DNA of 8,558 bases. Source: an uncultured Taibaiella sp. Lineage in GTDB: Bacteria; Bacteroidota; Bacteroidia; Chitinophagales; Chitinophagaceae. Below the pieces are notes generated by a model. It was not told the origin of the DNA. It made no database searches and worked only from the letters and a program-made list of their open reading frames with translations. The stretch covers positions 1 through 8,558 of the forward strand of contig CAMPJV010000100.1 in assembly GCA_946886975.1 (NCBI GenBank). The letters run 5' to 3'. The position numbers and the translations under genes were made by a program. Shown here piece by piece: positions 1 through 7,627 of the stretch (the stretch's first letter is position 1; the number at the start of each line of letters is the position of its first letter).

Positions 1-3000
1 CCTTCACCTCGACTGGTTTATCGCCTAGTCCATCAACCATTGCCATGTCTTCCTGTACCGCATCTGGTGAAGGTTCTCGCTTTTCTCTTCCGCCGCTCAG
101 GTCTTTAGACTTCCTTTGGTCTCCGCCGCCGGGCTCCTTTGACTGCTCACGAGGGTTCTTATTATTCTGATTATTATTCTGGTTCCTGCTGCCTCTTGGC
201 TTAGGCTGATTTACAGCACGCAACCACTTATTCTTATTGTACAGTTGTCTAAAGTCAAGCTCACCGTTGACCTGGATATTTTGAGTATTTCCTATTGTAT
301 TGCCCAGGCTGCGCGCCAACTGAGATGCTGCAGTCCAGTTATAGTTTGCGCCATAGGTTGTCCGCAGACTTGTCCAGTCCAGCAGTGGCACCTTTTGGAG
401 CGGCAGGTTATAGCTGGTGTTGAAAGACTGCGTATAATATGTATTTCTGCCAAACGACTTGAAGTTGTCCCACAATGTGTCTCTCTTCTCCTTAGTGTCA
501 GCTCTGCCATAAGGCTCATCAACACGCGACTGATTGGTAGCGTGATAGTCAAACGAAAGTGACCTTGTCAGCTCCCACCGCAGATTATAGTCCCTCATCC
601 AGGTGAAGTTCTTGTAATAAGTAGGTTGTATAGGATAGAAGGCATCACCTACATTCCTCACCTGGGTCTCATCCATTATCTTATTAAGATCGGTGCGGAA
701 GGTGAAATTCGCAGGCAGAGGGTTGAAGTTAAAGTCCTTTATCAGGTTGAACCATTTAGACTTGGAACGGATCAGGCGTTTAAACGGCTCAATTGGCTTG
801 GACTTGATATTATATGTATAACCCAGCCCTAGCTTATGGTTAGTCAGCTCATCGCCCTCAATAAGTGGGTTCCGCTTGAACTGCCTGTTATAAGCATAGC
901 TCAGATCAAAGTTCTTTACGCTCCATGGCATTGTCTTCGGGTTCTGCTTTTCAGGGTTGCCAAGAATCCTAACATTAGAAACGTTTACGCTGGTAATGGA
1001 TGTAAAGTCCTGGGCCACCTTTTTCATCGAGTCTCTCTGCGTCTTATCTTTTGCCTGGCTCAGCTCATCTTTGTACTTAACATCGAGGTCATAGGGATCA
1101 TACTGAGGGTTGCTGATGGTCTCTGAATAACCCACGAACACCGGCAGCTGAACTCCCCAGTTCCTCGGCATCAGTTTGCCCACATTCAGGTTAGTAGATG
1201 CGTCATACTGATAGTAGTTATCCCTAAAGCGCTGGTTAAGCTTCTGGTCGATGTTACCATAGCCCTCCGTATGCATGCTTCCGCTCAGTCTTACGCTTCC
1301 AAGGTCGGCTAGCTGCACATTCACCTTGCCGGTCGCCGCATACCCGGGGCTTTCATTCAGGCCGGTCATCCGCAGCTCATTATACCACACCTCCGCGCAC
1401 TTGGGCAATCCATCATCAGCAGGCGTATTGTTGGTCTTCTTTGGATTCAGGATACCTAGCATTATTGTCTTCGCATCTCCAAGATTTGGGCTACCGAGTA
1501 TTACGATGGTATTTCCTTTATCATCAGTTGTCTGATATGGAACATAGGAAGGCAGGCCCTGTGTATTTCTTTCAGTCTTCACCCTTACAAGATCTTCAAG
1601 TGCCAGGTCAAGTTTATTCGCGTCCGGCCATACAAGATCAGAGGTGGTACTTCCTGGGCTTGTGATCCTTAATGGTATCTGGTATTCATAATAGTTGTTG
1701 GTAAAGTCGCTCCCTATACGAATGAAGCCTTTGACGTCTCCGTCTTTCAGGGGCGCTTGATTTACCTGCGATTCCGCATGTATAAACATCCTGAGTCTGC
1801 CGAACTGACGCATATCTACGCCTACTTCCTTAAAGATGGCCCGGGCATCTCCATCCTTGAGGCCGCATACCTGCAGGGCTATAGATTGCTCATTCAGCTG
1901 GACGCTCTGTCCGTTCGCTACCGCTGCCTGTTGCCTGTCCACTCCGGGTGGAATTACATAATTGACCGGAACTCTGTCGCTGTTCTCTTCCAGGCTCACA
2001 GAGGTAACCGCAAACTCGGTATTCTTCTGATCCTCTTCAGGGACGTTCTCGCCCGGACTTTGTAGCGAGAACTGGTAACGACGCCACTGGTTCCTTCCTA
2101 GTTCGAACCTCGCAAAACGAAGAATAGTACTGTCCTGGAATTCACTTAAGAACAGACGAATAAAACGGATAGACCTGAAGTCAGCTATGTTACCCACTCG
2201 CTGGTCGAAATCTCTGATCGGGATTTTGTACTGATACCATGTCTCCTGTCCCGTGCTCCCATTAGGAAGCTTCACATTGCTTGTTACAGCGTTCACTATA
2301 AAATTCTGACCCACCACCATCGTGGCAGGGTTCATCTCTATTCGGTACTGATAGTAATCCTCGGATTCGTTTAGGGTATTATCCCTGTTTATGTCTTCGG
2401 ACTCTGGAATATTAGTGGCCGCATTAGAAAACGATTGATTTGCGCCTGTCACAGGAGAGTTCCCATGTGGATTATTAAATTTCTTATACCGCTGCAGGAT
2501 TCCTGCGTTCGCCTGATCATACTCCGACCCCCTATAATAACGGTAGTTGTCATTTGACGGGTCGGCCTCAATCTCAGCCCTCACGCCTGGAGCTATACTG
2601 GTCAGGCTTGACAGGTAAGGTCCAAACTTTCCTCTTTCTTCTTCATCACTCATGCCGTCATATCCTACGTCCTGTACAGCTCTCGCTGCTTCATCATTAT
2701 CAAAGGCGCGCACGATTTGCGTTTGCAGGCTGGGAACAAATCCCCATGCACTTTGCTGGAGTTGTGACTGCACTTTAGGATAGGGTATTCCATTCTCGAA
2801 GAACTTCCGCGAATCTTTTAACACGTCCTCAGACACATTACCAAGGTTGATGTATAGACTTCCACCCGGAGAACTGGATTTATTAATAAAGGGGTCCATC
2901 ATCCAGAATTCTATGAACTCTACATTGGACTGCTCAAAGTCACTGTATTCGATAGACCGCTGAATACCTCCCCATCTGGTGGCCGGATTCTTAAGCGTAC

Positions 3001-5914
3001 CATCATTGTTCAGGTCGACATCAAAATTATAAGGACCTCTCTCCCGTGGATAGAATCCGAGGTCAAAGGTGGTGAGACTTGTTTGGAAGTTTGGTAGCTG
3101 CTTTGTCTTAAATACTTCTGTTTGTTGCACCAGTCGTATATAGTGCTGGTTAGAGTCCTTCTTCACATACTCTGCTATTCCACCCACACCATCTATCATG
3201 GTGGGTTCTATCGTATACCACGCCAGTCTCGCCCTGTTCTTCCCATAGTTAAGGTTGTCTACAAGCTTGGCCTCCGGGAAAAGCTCCCTGCCATTCTTAT
3301 CTCTTGCTCCTACAGGTGTAGAGGCCAGAGACCAGGCCTGCGCCGGCAGGCGAAGGTCAATCCCACTCCTCGTACCTTCAAAGTCATCTATGTACACCGC
3401 TCCCTCAGGGTCGAGTGCGTTGATCTGCTTCGGGTGGCCCGGCAGCAATCCAGCAACCTCACCAGAGGCTGTTATAAAAGACGACGCGGTGGTAGAATAA
3501 AGTGGCAGCTTATCAAGAGCCCTTGTCAGGCCCGGAAATTCTGATTGATAATTCGCATCCAGGCCAAGCACCGTGTTCTTGATCGGATCTTCACCAAATG
3601 TTGTCTTTTGGGTGAACGGTCTCTCCGTCAGCCTCATAAATGTTCCACCGAGTGCCAGCTTGTTATTCAGATAGTAGTCGAACCTCGCGCCCATGAAGTT
3701 CTGCTGCTGGAATCCAAATGTCGCATTGTCCTCATAGGTCACGTTTATGGGTATCCCGGAGTTGAGAATGCCCATGTTAATGATCTTCAGTCTGCCAATT
3801 CCATAGTCTATCTGGTAGTCCGCATTCTCTATAAGTCTCTGTCCGCCGGCTGTTACCACTACGGAGCCTTGCGGTATATTGAAGCCTCCCAGGAATATTT
3901 CTGAAGAAGAAGCTGACCTGTAAGTACCTCTTATGACATATCGGTTGCTTTGCTGGAACTGTCGTGCTACGGTCTTTGTCGAGTCATAAAGGATGTTGTA
4001 CAGGTACTTTCGCTCTAGTTGAGGGTTGCCTCCAAAAGCAGGCTGAAGGTCTCTGCCAAATGGCTCCAGTACCGGGAACATGATCTTGCCCTGCTGAGTG
4101 TTAACGGTAATGCCGTCTACAAAGTCAAATATCCCATCCGGCTGTGGGTCATTCTGAAAGTTAAGCCTGTCCAGGTTCAGCAACGTCAGCAATGGAATTC
4201 CTTTGTTAGGCCCTTCTGGCAGATAGCGTAGTTCACCTCCTCCGGGATTCTGGTACAGCACATTCAATCTGAAGTCCTCTTTCGATACGCCCATGCCACC
4301 TAATGCATACACGTTCTTCATCATCAGGTCCCATATCGGCAAGGCTGGTCTTGCAGAAGTACCTTTTAGCAGCTTCATGTAAAGCACCTTGGTGGTGTTA
4401 GTGCTAACGTTTGGATTGCTGATGGAAGACGTATCTCCGCCGGGTGGAAGATCCTCTGCAAACTCACCCACCTGGTAGGGCTTACCATTGTAGGTATATC
4501 TGAATGCTACGGCAAGGATATCATCAGGATTGAGCGTTGTGTTCAGCGATATGTATCCCAGCTGAGGATTAAATGAATACTCCGATGGGTTCAGCTTTCT
4601 TGCTGTTGCTCTTTCGAAGTCCACACTCTGCTCCAGTAATAAGGGTGGGTCCGTAACAGTCTTCGTCGCGAATTGCTGCAGTCTTCCGTTAGGATTTTGC
4701 AGCAGGCGGTCATATATCTGGTTCGAGCGGTTATCCGCCGGCACCTTCCCGGGAACGCTGCTGCCTATCAGGTTCTGACGATAAGGGTTTTGCTCACCAA
4801 GGTCCATGAAGGCGATGATATCACGCACGCCATCCACCGCTCCGGTCCTGTTAGTCACCCACACTTCTATCCGCGTAATGTTCACCAGTGAGTTCATCAC
4901 AGGGAAGTTCTTCAGCGCCCCGTTGTAGTTGTCATGGAAATATTGCGACAGAAGGAAGTGCCTGTTCTCTTCATACTCATCGGCCTTTAGTGCGAACTGC
5001 TGCGTCTGCGCGCCGCCTTGTATGCTAAGGCTTTGTCTCTTCGACTTCTGCTGAGACAATGCAGCAGTAACCCATAACTTTCCGAATTGCAGCTGCGTCT
5101 TTAGACCAAACAGCGACTGTACCCCGCTAATCAGGGTACTATTCAATGGGAAGCTTATGTTTCCTGCTTCAATTTTCTTGATGATCTCGTCTTCCTTACC
5201 TGTATACTCCAGCTTTTGTACATTCTGGTAGTCAAACGTAGCCTTGGTATTGTTGCTGATGTTTAGCTTTAGCTTATCTCCCACTGTTGCCAGCAGGTTG
5301 ATATTCATCTGCATGTCAAAGTCAAATACTCCGTACTTCTGTGCTCTCTGCACCAGGGTAGGGTTTTGTATGTTCTGCCAGTTACCGCCTATCGTCACAT
5401 CTACGTTACCCTGCGGCCGCACCTGTATGGAGTTCCCTCCGAAGATCCGGTCAAATATCCCCTCCCTGTACATCTGGGGCAGCGTTGGCTTTTTATTAAA
5501 CAGGGTCAGCGCGTCCATCCTGCGTCTCCAGTACTCCTGCTCATCCTGCTTTCCCTGGTACTTCAGGTACTCATCCATCGTCATGTACGTGGGGTTACGA
5601 TAGAACTGGTTGCCTATCTTCTCCGTGAGGTAGTACTTATTCTCTACAGGATCATACTCTACGGTCTTATTGATGTTAGAAGGATCATTCAGGTCCATGC
5701 TCGATGGGGGTGGGTCCACCAGGGGGTCGCCCGTACGGTCATGTATAGGAAATACCAGCTTTGGAGAGTCCTGGTTCACCAGCGGACTATCAGGCTGAGG
5801 TTCAGGATCGTAATCAAATGGAAAACGGAAGCCTCTTGCGCCAGCATTTGCTATTGCTACTATCGTAACAATGAAAAACAAAAACTTATATCCAAAATTG
5901 CTATTTCCCTTCAA
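1..5914 (-). CDS. sprA: SprA, type 9 secretion system outer-membrane translocon (3' end beyond window)
   Basis: SprA (Sov in Porphyromonas) is the very large single-chain beta-barrel through which T9SS cargo crosses the outer membrane; it is also needed for gliding in motile species. I translated the minus strand from 5914 to 1: about 1971 codons with no stop. Family members are about 2400 residues, so the C-terminal fifth lies outside. The first residues resemble a signal peptide: Lys at 2 and 10, then the hydrophobic run FLFFIVTIVAIANAGA. Family-typical segments follow: VEYDPVENKYYLTEKIG from residue 85, PQGSVVVTAGGQ from 681 with DYQIDYG just after, YIDDFEGTR from 841, and CAEVWYNELR from 1506. 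I saw only two cysteines, at about 1350 and 1506. Residues 1902-1956 are low-complexity. The start is taken as TTG at 5914 because no ATG occurs in frame between the upstream stop and the end of the signal peptide. The gene lies 13 nt after ruvA and is probably co-transcribed with it. Identity is secure; the exact start is less so. Confidence 0.95.
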   Translation of the reverse strand, partial: MKGNSNFGYKFLFFIVTIVAIANAGARGFRFPFDYDPEPQPDSPLVNQDSPKLVFPIHDRTGDPLVDPPPSSMDLNDPSNINKTVEYDPVENKYYLTEKIGNQFYRNPTYMTMDEYLKYQGKQDEQEYWRRRMDALTLFNKKPTLPQMYREGIFDRIFGGNSIQVRPQGNVDVTIGGNWQNIQNPTLVQRAQKYGVFDFDMQMNINLLATVGDKLKLNISNNTKATFDYQNVQKLEYTGKEDEIIKKIEAGNISFPLNSTLISGVQSLFGLKTQLQFGKLWVTAALSQQKSKRQSLSIQGGAQTQQFALKADEYEENRHFLLSQYFHDNYNGALKNFPVMNSLVNITRIEVWVTNRTGAVDGVRDIIAFMDLGEQNPYRQNLIGSSVPGKVPADNRSNQIYDRLLQNPNGRLQQFATKTVTDPPLLLEQSVDFERATARKLNPSEYSFNPQLGYISLNTTLNPDDILAVAFRYTYNGKPYQVGEFAEDLPPGGDTSSISNPNVSTNTTKVLYMKLLKGTSARPALPIWDLMMKNVYALGGMGVSKEDFRLNVLYQNPGGGELRYLPEGPNKGIPLLTLLNLDRLNFQNDPQPDGIFDFVDGITVNTQQGKIMFPVLEPFGRDLQPAFGGNPQLERKYLYNILYDSTKTVARQFQQSNRYVIRGTYRSASSSEIFLGGFNIPQGSVVVTAGGQRLIENADYQIDYGIGRLKIINMGILNSGIPINVTYEDNATFGFQQQNFMGARFDYYLNNKLALGGTFMRLTERPFTQKTTFGEDPIKNTVLGLDANYQSEFPGLTRALDKLPLYSTTASSFITASGEVAGLLPGHPKQINALDPEGAVYIDDFEGTRSGIDLRLPAQAWSLASTPVGARDKNGRELFPEAKLVDNLNYGKNRARLAWYTIEPTMIDGVGGIAEYVKKDSNQHYIRLVQQTEVFKTKQLPNFQTSLTTFDLGFYPRERGPYNFDVDLNNDGTLKNPATRWGGIQRSIEYSDFEQSNVEFIEFWMMDPFINKSSSPGGSLYINLGNVSEDVLKDSRKFFENGIPYPKVQSQLQQSAWGFVPSLQTQIVRAFDNDEAARAVQDVGYDGMSDEEERGKFGPYLSSLTSIAPGVRAEIEADPSNDNYRYYRGSEYDQANAGILQRYKKFNNPHGNSPVTGANQSFSNAATNIPESEDINRDNTLNESEDYYQYRIEMNPATMVVGQNFIVNAVTSNVKLPNGSTGQETWYQYKIPIRDFDQRVGNIADFRSIRFIRLFLSEFQDSTILRFARFELGRNQWRRYQFSLQSPGENVPEEDQKNTEFAVTSVSLEENSDRVPVNYVIPPGVDRQQAAVANGQSVQLNEQSIALQVCGLKDGDARAIFKEVGVDMRQFGRLRMFIHAESQVNQAPLKDGDVKGFIRIGSDFTNNYYEYQIPLRITSPGSTTSDLVWPDANKLDLALEDLVRVKTERNTQGLPSYVPYQTTDDKGNTIVILGSPNLGDAKTIMLGILNPKKTNNTPADDGLPKCAEVWYNELRMTGLNESPGYAATGKVNVQLADLGSVRLSGSMHTEGYGNIDQKLNQRFRDNYYQYDASTNLNVGKLMPRNWGVQLPVFVGYSETISNPQYDPYDLDVKYKDELSQAKDKTQRDSMKKVAQDFTSITSVNVSNVRILGNPEKQNPKTMPWSVKNFDLSYAYNRQFKRNPLIEGDELTNHKLGLGYTYNIKSKPIEPFKRLIRSKSKWFNLIKDFNFNPLPANFTFRTDLNKIMDETQVRNVGDAFYPIQPTYYKNFTWMRDYNLRWELTRSLSFDYHATNQSRVDEPYGRADTKEKRDTLWDNFKSFGRNTYYTQSFNTSYNLPLQKVPLLDWTSLRTTYGANYNWTAASQLARSLGNTIGNTQNIQVNGELDFRQLYNKNKWLRAVNQPKPRGSRNQNNNQNNKNPREQSKEPGGGDQRKSKDLSGGREKREPSPDAVQEDMAMVDGLGDKPVEVK
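47..211 (-). other. Low-complexity, probably disordered segment within SprA
   Basis: This stretch encodes about residues 1902-1956 of SprA. It opens with NQPKPRGSRNQNNNQNNK and continues through Pro/Gly/Ser-rich, alternately basic and acidic sequence (EPGGGDQRKSKDLSGG, then REKREPSPDAVQED). It has no hydrophobic or beta-strand pattern. The flanking sequence (GELDFRQLYNKNKWLRAVN before, MAMVDGLGDKPVEVK after) looks ordered. I infer a flexible loop or linker between folded parts of the barrel. The frame stays open throughout, so it is not a decayed region. Confidence 0.7.
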
Positions 5915-5927
5915 GCTACTCGTAGAT

Positions 5928-6506
5928 TTATAATGCGCGCAACGCCTGTTTGATCAATTCCTCTACAGATAACTGAGAGACATCTTTGATTTTTCTAATA
6001 GCTCCCTCCGCAACTCCCTTATTGATGCCAAGATTCACTAAAGCAATTAACGCATCTTCCTGTGTTGTATTGTGCTTCGGCAGCGATAAATTGTCAGTAT
6101 TCTTCCCACTCGCAAGCTTCCCTTTCAGTTCAAGCACAATTCTTTGCGCGGTTTTCGCCCCTATCCCTTTCACTCGCTCCAGGGTCTTTATGTCTTCTGT
6201 TGCAACAGCTCTTTCCAGTTCCTCCGGTGTCAGCGAGGAAAGTATGATTCTCGCAGTGCCCGCCCCTACGCCATTTATGCCCAAAAGCTGACGGAACGTC
6301 GCCCGCTCCTGTTCATCCGAAAAGCCGTATAGCACCCATGCGTCCTCTCTCACCTGCAAATGCGTGTACAGCCTGCATTTGATCAGCTCCTGTATTTTAG
6401 CATAGGTCTGCAGGGTGATGTTCACCTCATAGCCAACACCATTCACCGCTAAGTAAAGTAAAGATGGAGATTTATAGGTTAGCTCTCCTTCCAAATAAGC
6501 AAACAT
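5928..6506 (-). CDS. ruvA: Holliday junction branch migration protein RuvA
   Basis: RuvA binds four-way DNA junctions as a tetramer and loads the RuvB motor, which drives branch migration before RuvC cleavage. The 192-residue product has the normal family length and layout. Domain I (about 1-62) is the OB-fold, starting MFAYLEGEL and ending VREDAWVLYGF; E54 and D55 match the acidic pin that separates strands at the junction (E55/D56 in E. coli). Domain II has two helix-hairpin-helix motifs, LLGINGVGAGTARIIL (74-89) and VKGIGAKTAQRIVLEL (112-127), which grip the DNA backbone. A linker of about 15 residues leads to domain III (about 145-192), which contacts RuvB. The ATG at 6506 gives the canonical N-terminus and has AGGA a few bases upstream. 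The gene stands alone without ruvB or ruvC, as is usual in Bacteroidota, and is followed directly by sprA. It starts downstream of a terminator, so it should have its own promoter. Confidence 0.97.
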   Translation of the reverse strand: MFAYLEGELTYKSPSLLYLAVNGVGYEVNITLQTYAKIQELIKCRLYTHLQVREDAWVLYGFSDEQERATFRQLLGINGVGAGTARIILSSLTPEELERAVATEDIKTLERVKGIGAKTAQRIVLELKGKLASGKNTDNLSLPKHNTTQEDALIALVNLGINKGVAEGAIRKIKDVSQLSVEELIKQALRAL

Positions 6507-6538
6507 AGTTCCTGATTGTCCTCTTCTATTGCGCTAAA

Positions 6539-6557
6539 ATAGGGGATTACCCCCTAT
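6539..6557 (-). other. Short GC-rich hairpin in the ruvA leader; possible backup terminator
   Basis: On the minus strand, ATAGGGG and CCCCTAT form a perfect 7-bp stem around a 5-nt loop (GTAAT), followed by TTT and then AG. The T-run is too short for a convincing terminator by itself. The hairpin lies 3 nt from the T-tract of the stronger terminator upstream and ends 32 nt before the ruvA start codon. It may act as a second terminator for the barrel-protein transcript or as a structure in the ruvA 5' leader. Confidence 0.45.
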
Positions 6558-6559
6558 AT

Positions 6560-6592
6560 AAAAAAAGAGCGATATGCCTTTGATATCGCTCT
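6560..6592 (-). terminator. Rho-independent terminator of the barrel-protein gene
   Basis: On the minus strand, AGAGCGATAT pairs perfectly with ATATCGCTCT (10 bp) around a 7-nt loop, and the 3' arm runs straight into a tract of seven Ts counting the last stem base. It begins 25 nt after the stop codon of the barrel-protein gene. The mirror arrangement on the plus strand lacks a T-tract, so it works only leftward. It separates the hydratase/barrel-protein unit from ruvA-sprA. Confidence 0.88.
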
Positions 6593-6617
6593 GTAAATTA
6601 CTAAAAATCATGGGATT

Positions 6618-7595
6618 TTAATACCACCATGGCGTCTTTTTACTTGGCACTTTAAAAATTAGCGTCAGGCCAAAAGTTGAGTACGAATCTTTATTGGATG
6701 CATTCCCGCGGTTCTCACCGGGAGCATGTTTCCCTTCATGGATGATCTGCCATGATTTATCCTGCATTTCAGCGGCCAGAGCAGCCTCCGACGGCGTCAG
6801 GTAGGTACTGTATATAGCAGGATCAACATACTTTCCGCTCACGTTATCCAGCTGATCGGTAAAGGTCATGCGATACAGCCACTCCACGCCTAATGCCAGG
6901 CGGCGGCCTATATCCCATCTCACACCAACACCCATAGGCACGGCTACCTGCCAGAGGCTGTAGGTCGGCTGGGAATCCCCATATGCTTCGGAAGGAAGAC
7001 CTGTCGCTTCCACGTTCAGATCGTAAAGATTTACATATCCGCGGTCGTTACCAGCTCTGTCAATGTACTTCGCCGTTGGCTTGAAGTGGAAATAAGCAGC
7101 TCCAAGCAGCGCATACGGCTGAAATCTCTTGGCCGCTCCCGCACTTTCGTAGTTAAACCTTCTCGGCGTTATCTCAAACAACAGGCTCGTCTCCCATGTG
7201 TTAGCACGTATGCTTAGGTTGCGCACATATCGCTGATAAGCATCGGCCTCAATAGTGGCTGCCTCGTTCGACTTGCCCTCATTCCAGCTATCAGTGGCGT
7301 ATAGCGTTCCGTAATTCCCGCCAAGCCTTATGGCAAATGCAGGGTGTGCCGAATACCGCACGAAAAAACCTCCCATAAAAGTAGGCTTATCCCAGTATCC
7401 GCCATTAGAATAGTGGTCTATAACAGATTTAGTCCCCACATCTGACCAAAGGTCCAGCAGTCCAATATTCGTACCGATCGCCCATCCCGGCGGCTCAACG
7501 TACTCTTTGGAATGTCCCAGCTGGGCACTGGAAGTGCCTGCTGTGGCTGCGCTGACGCAAAGGATCAATATGCTTCGGATGAATTTCTTCCGCAT
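6618..7595 (-). CDS. Probable outer-membrane beta-barrel protein (DUF6089-like)
   Basis: The specific function is not known. The 325-residue product begins with a clear Sec signal peptide: RKK, the hydrophobic run FIRSILILCVSAATAG, and a signal peptidase I site after SSA (residue 24). There is no lipobox. The mature protein has alternating-residue amphipathic strands with many aromatics and glycines, as in small outer-membrane barrels. Blocks such as FQPYALLGAAYFHFKP (158-173), VPMGVGVRWDI (219-229), and EWLYRMTFTDQLDNVSGKYVD (238-258) resemble the DUF6089 group of Bacteroidota barrel proteins as I remember it. A last strand, STFGLTLIFKVP (306-317), is followed by an aromatic end, PWWY. The stretch at about 261-303 is polar and probably a loop. 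The ATG at 7595 is fixed by the signal peptide. It lies 32 nt after the hydratase gene with no hairpin between, so read-through is likely; a terminator follows. Confidence 0.8.
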   Translation of the reverse strand: MRKKFIRSILILCVSAATAGTSSAQLGHSKEYVEPPGWAIGTNIGLLDLWSDVGTKSVIDHYSNGGYWDKPTFMGGFFVRYSAHPAFAIRLGGNYGTLYATDSWNEGKSNEAATIEADAYQRYVRNLSIRANTWETSLLFEITPRRFNYESAGAAKRFQPYALLGAAYFHFKPTAKYIDRAGNDRGYVNLYDLNVEATGLPSEAYGDSQPTYSLWQVAVPMGVGVRWDIGRRLALGVEWLYRMTFTDQLDNVSGKYVDPAIYSTYLTPSEAALAAEMQDKSWQIIHEGKHAPGENRGNASNKDSYSTFGLTLIFKVPSKKTPWWY

Positions 7596-7627
7596 GAACT
7601 CAGGATTTAGCGTACAAGATAAAAAAA
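7596..7627. other. Short gap between hydratase and barrel-protein genes
   Basis: On the minus strand a run of seven Ts follows the hydratase stop codon, but no GC-containing stem precedes it, so it should not terminate transcription. I find no clear promoter. The 32-nt spacing fits co-transcription, although the two products have no obvious shared pathway. Confidence 0.5.

Larger units (their letters stand above)
6507..6617. other. Intergenic region between barrel-protein gene and ruvA
   Basis: This 111-nt gap holds the terminator (6560-6592), the second hairpin (6539-6557) and a leader of about 32 nt for ruvA. A promoter for ruvA-sprA is expected here because of the terminator. The only sequence near the Bacteroidota -7 consensus TAnnTTTG is TATTTTAG (minus strand, from 6541), which has one mismatch. 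I see no TTG at the usual -33 spacing, so I do not call a promoter. Confidence 0.5.

Noticed and set aside
3122..3904. Two successive plus-strand open frames of 140 and 119 codons
   Set aside because: They are antisense to the part of SprA that contains its YIDDFEG and PQGSVVV segments and show no motif or start signal of their own.
1..5914. Possibility that sprA is a pseudogene or split by a frameshift
   Set aside because: I read the minus strand codon by codon; the frame stays open from 5914 to the edge, with family-typical segments throughout.
5366..5953. Long plus-strand open frame (195 codons) across the start of sprA and the end of ruvA
   Set aside because: It is antisense to two securely identified genes, its translation has no recognisable domain or membrane pattern, and it spans the ruvA-sprA junction, as expected for a codon-bias shadow.
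6534..6541. TATTTTAG on the minus strand as a -7 promoter element for ruvA
   Set aside because: It has one mismatch to TAnnTTTG, partly overlaps a hairpin arm and has no TTG at the normal -33 spacing, so the support is too weak for a call.
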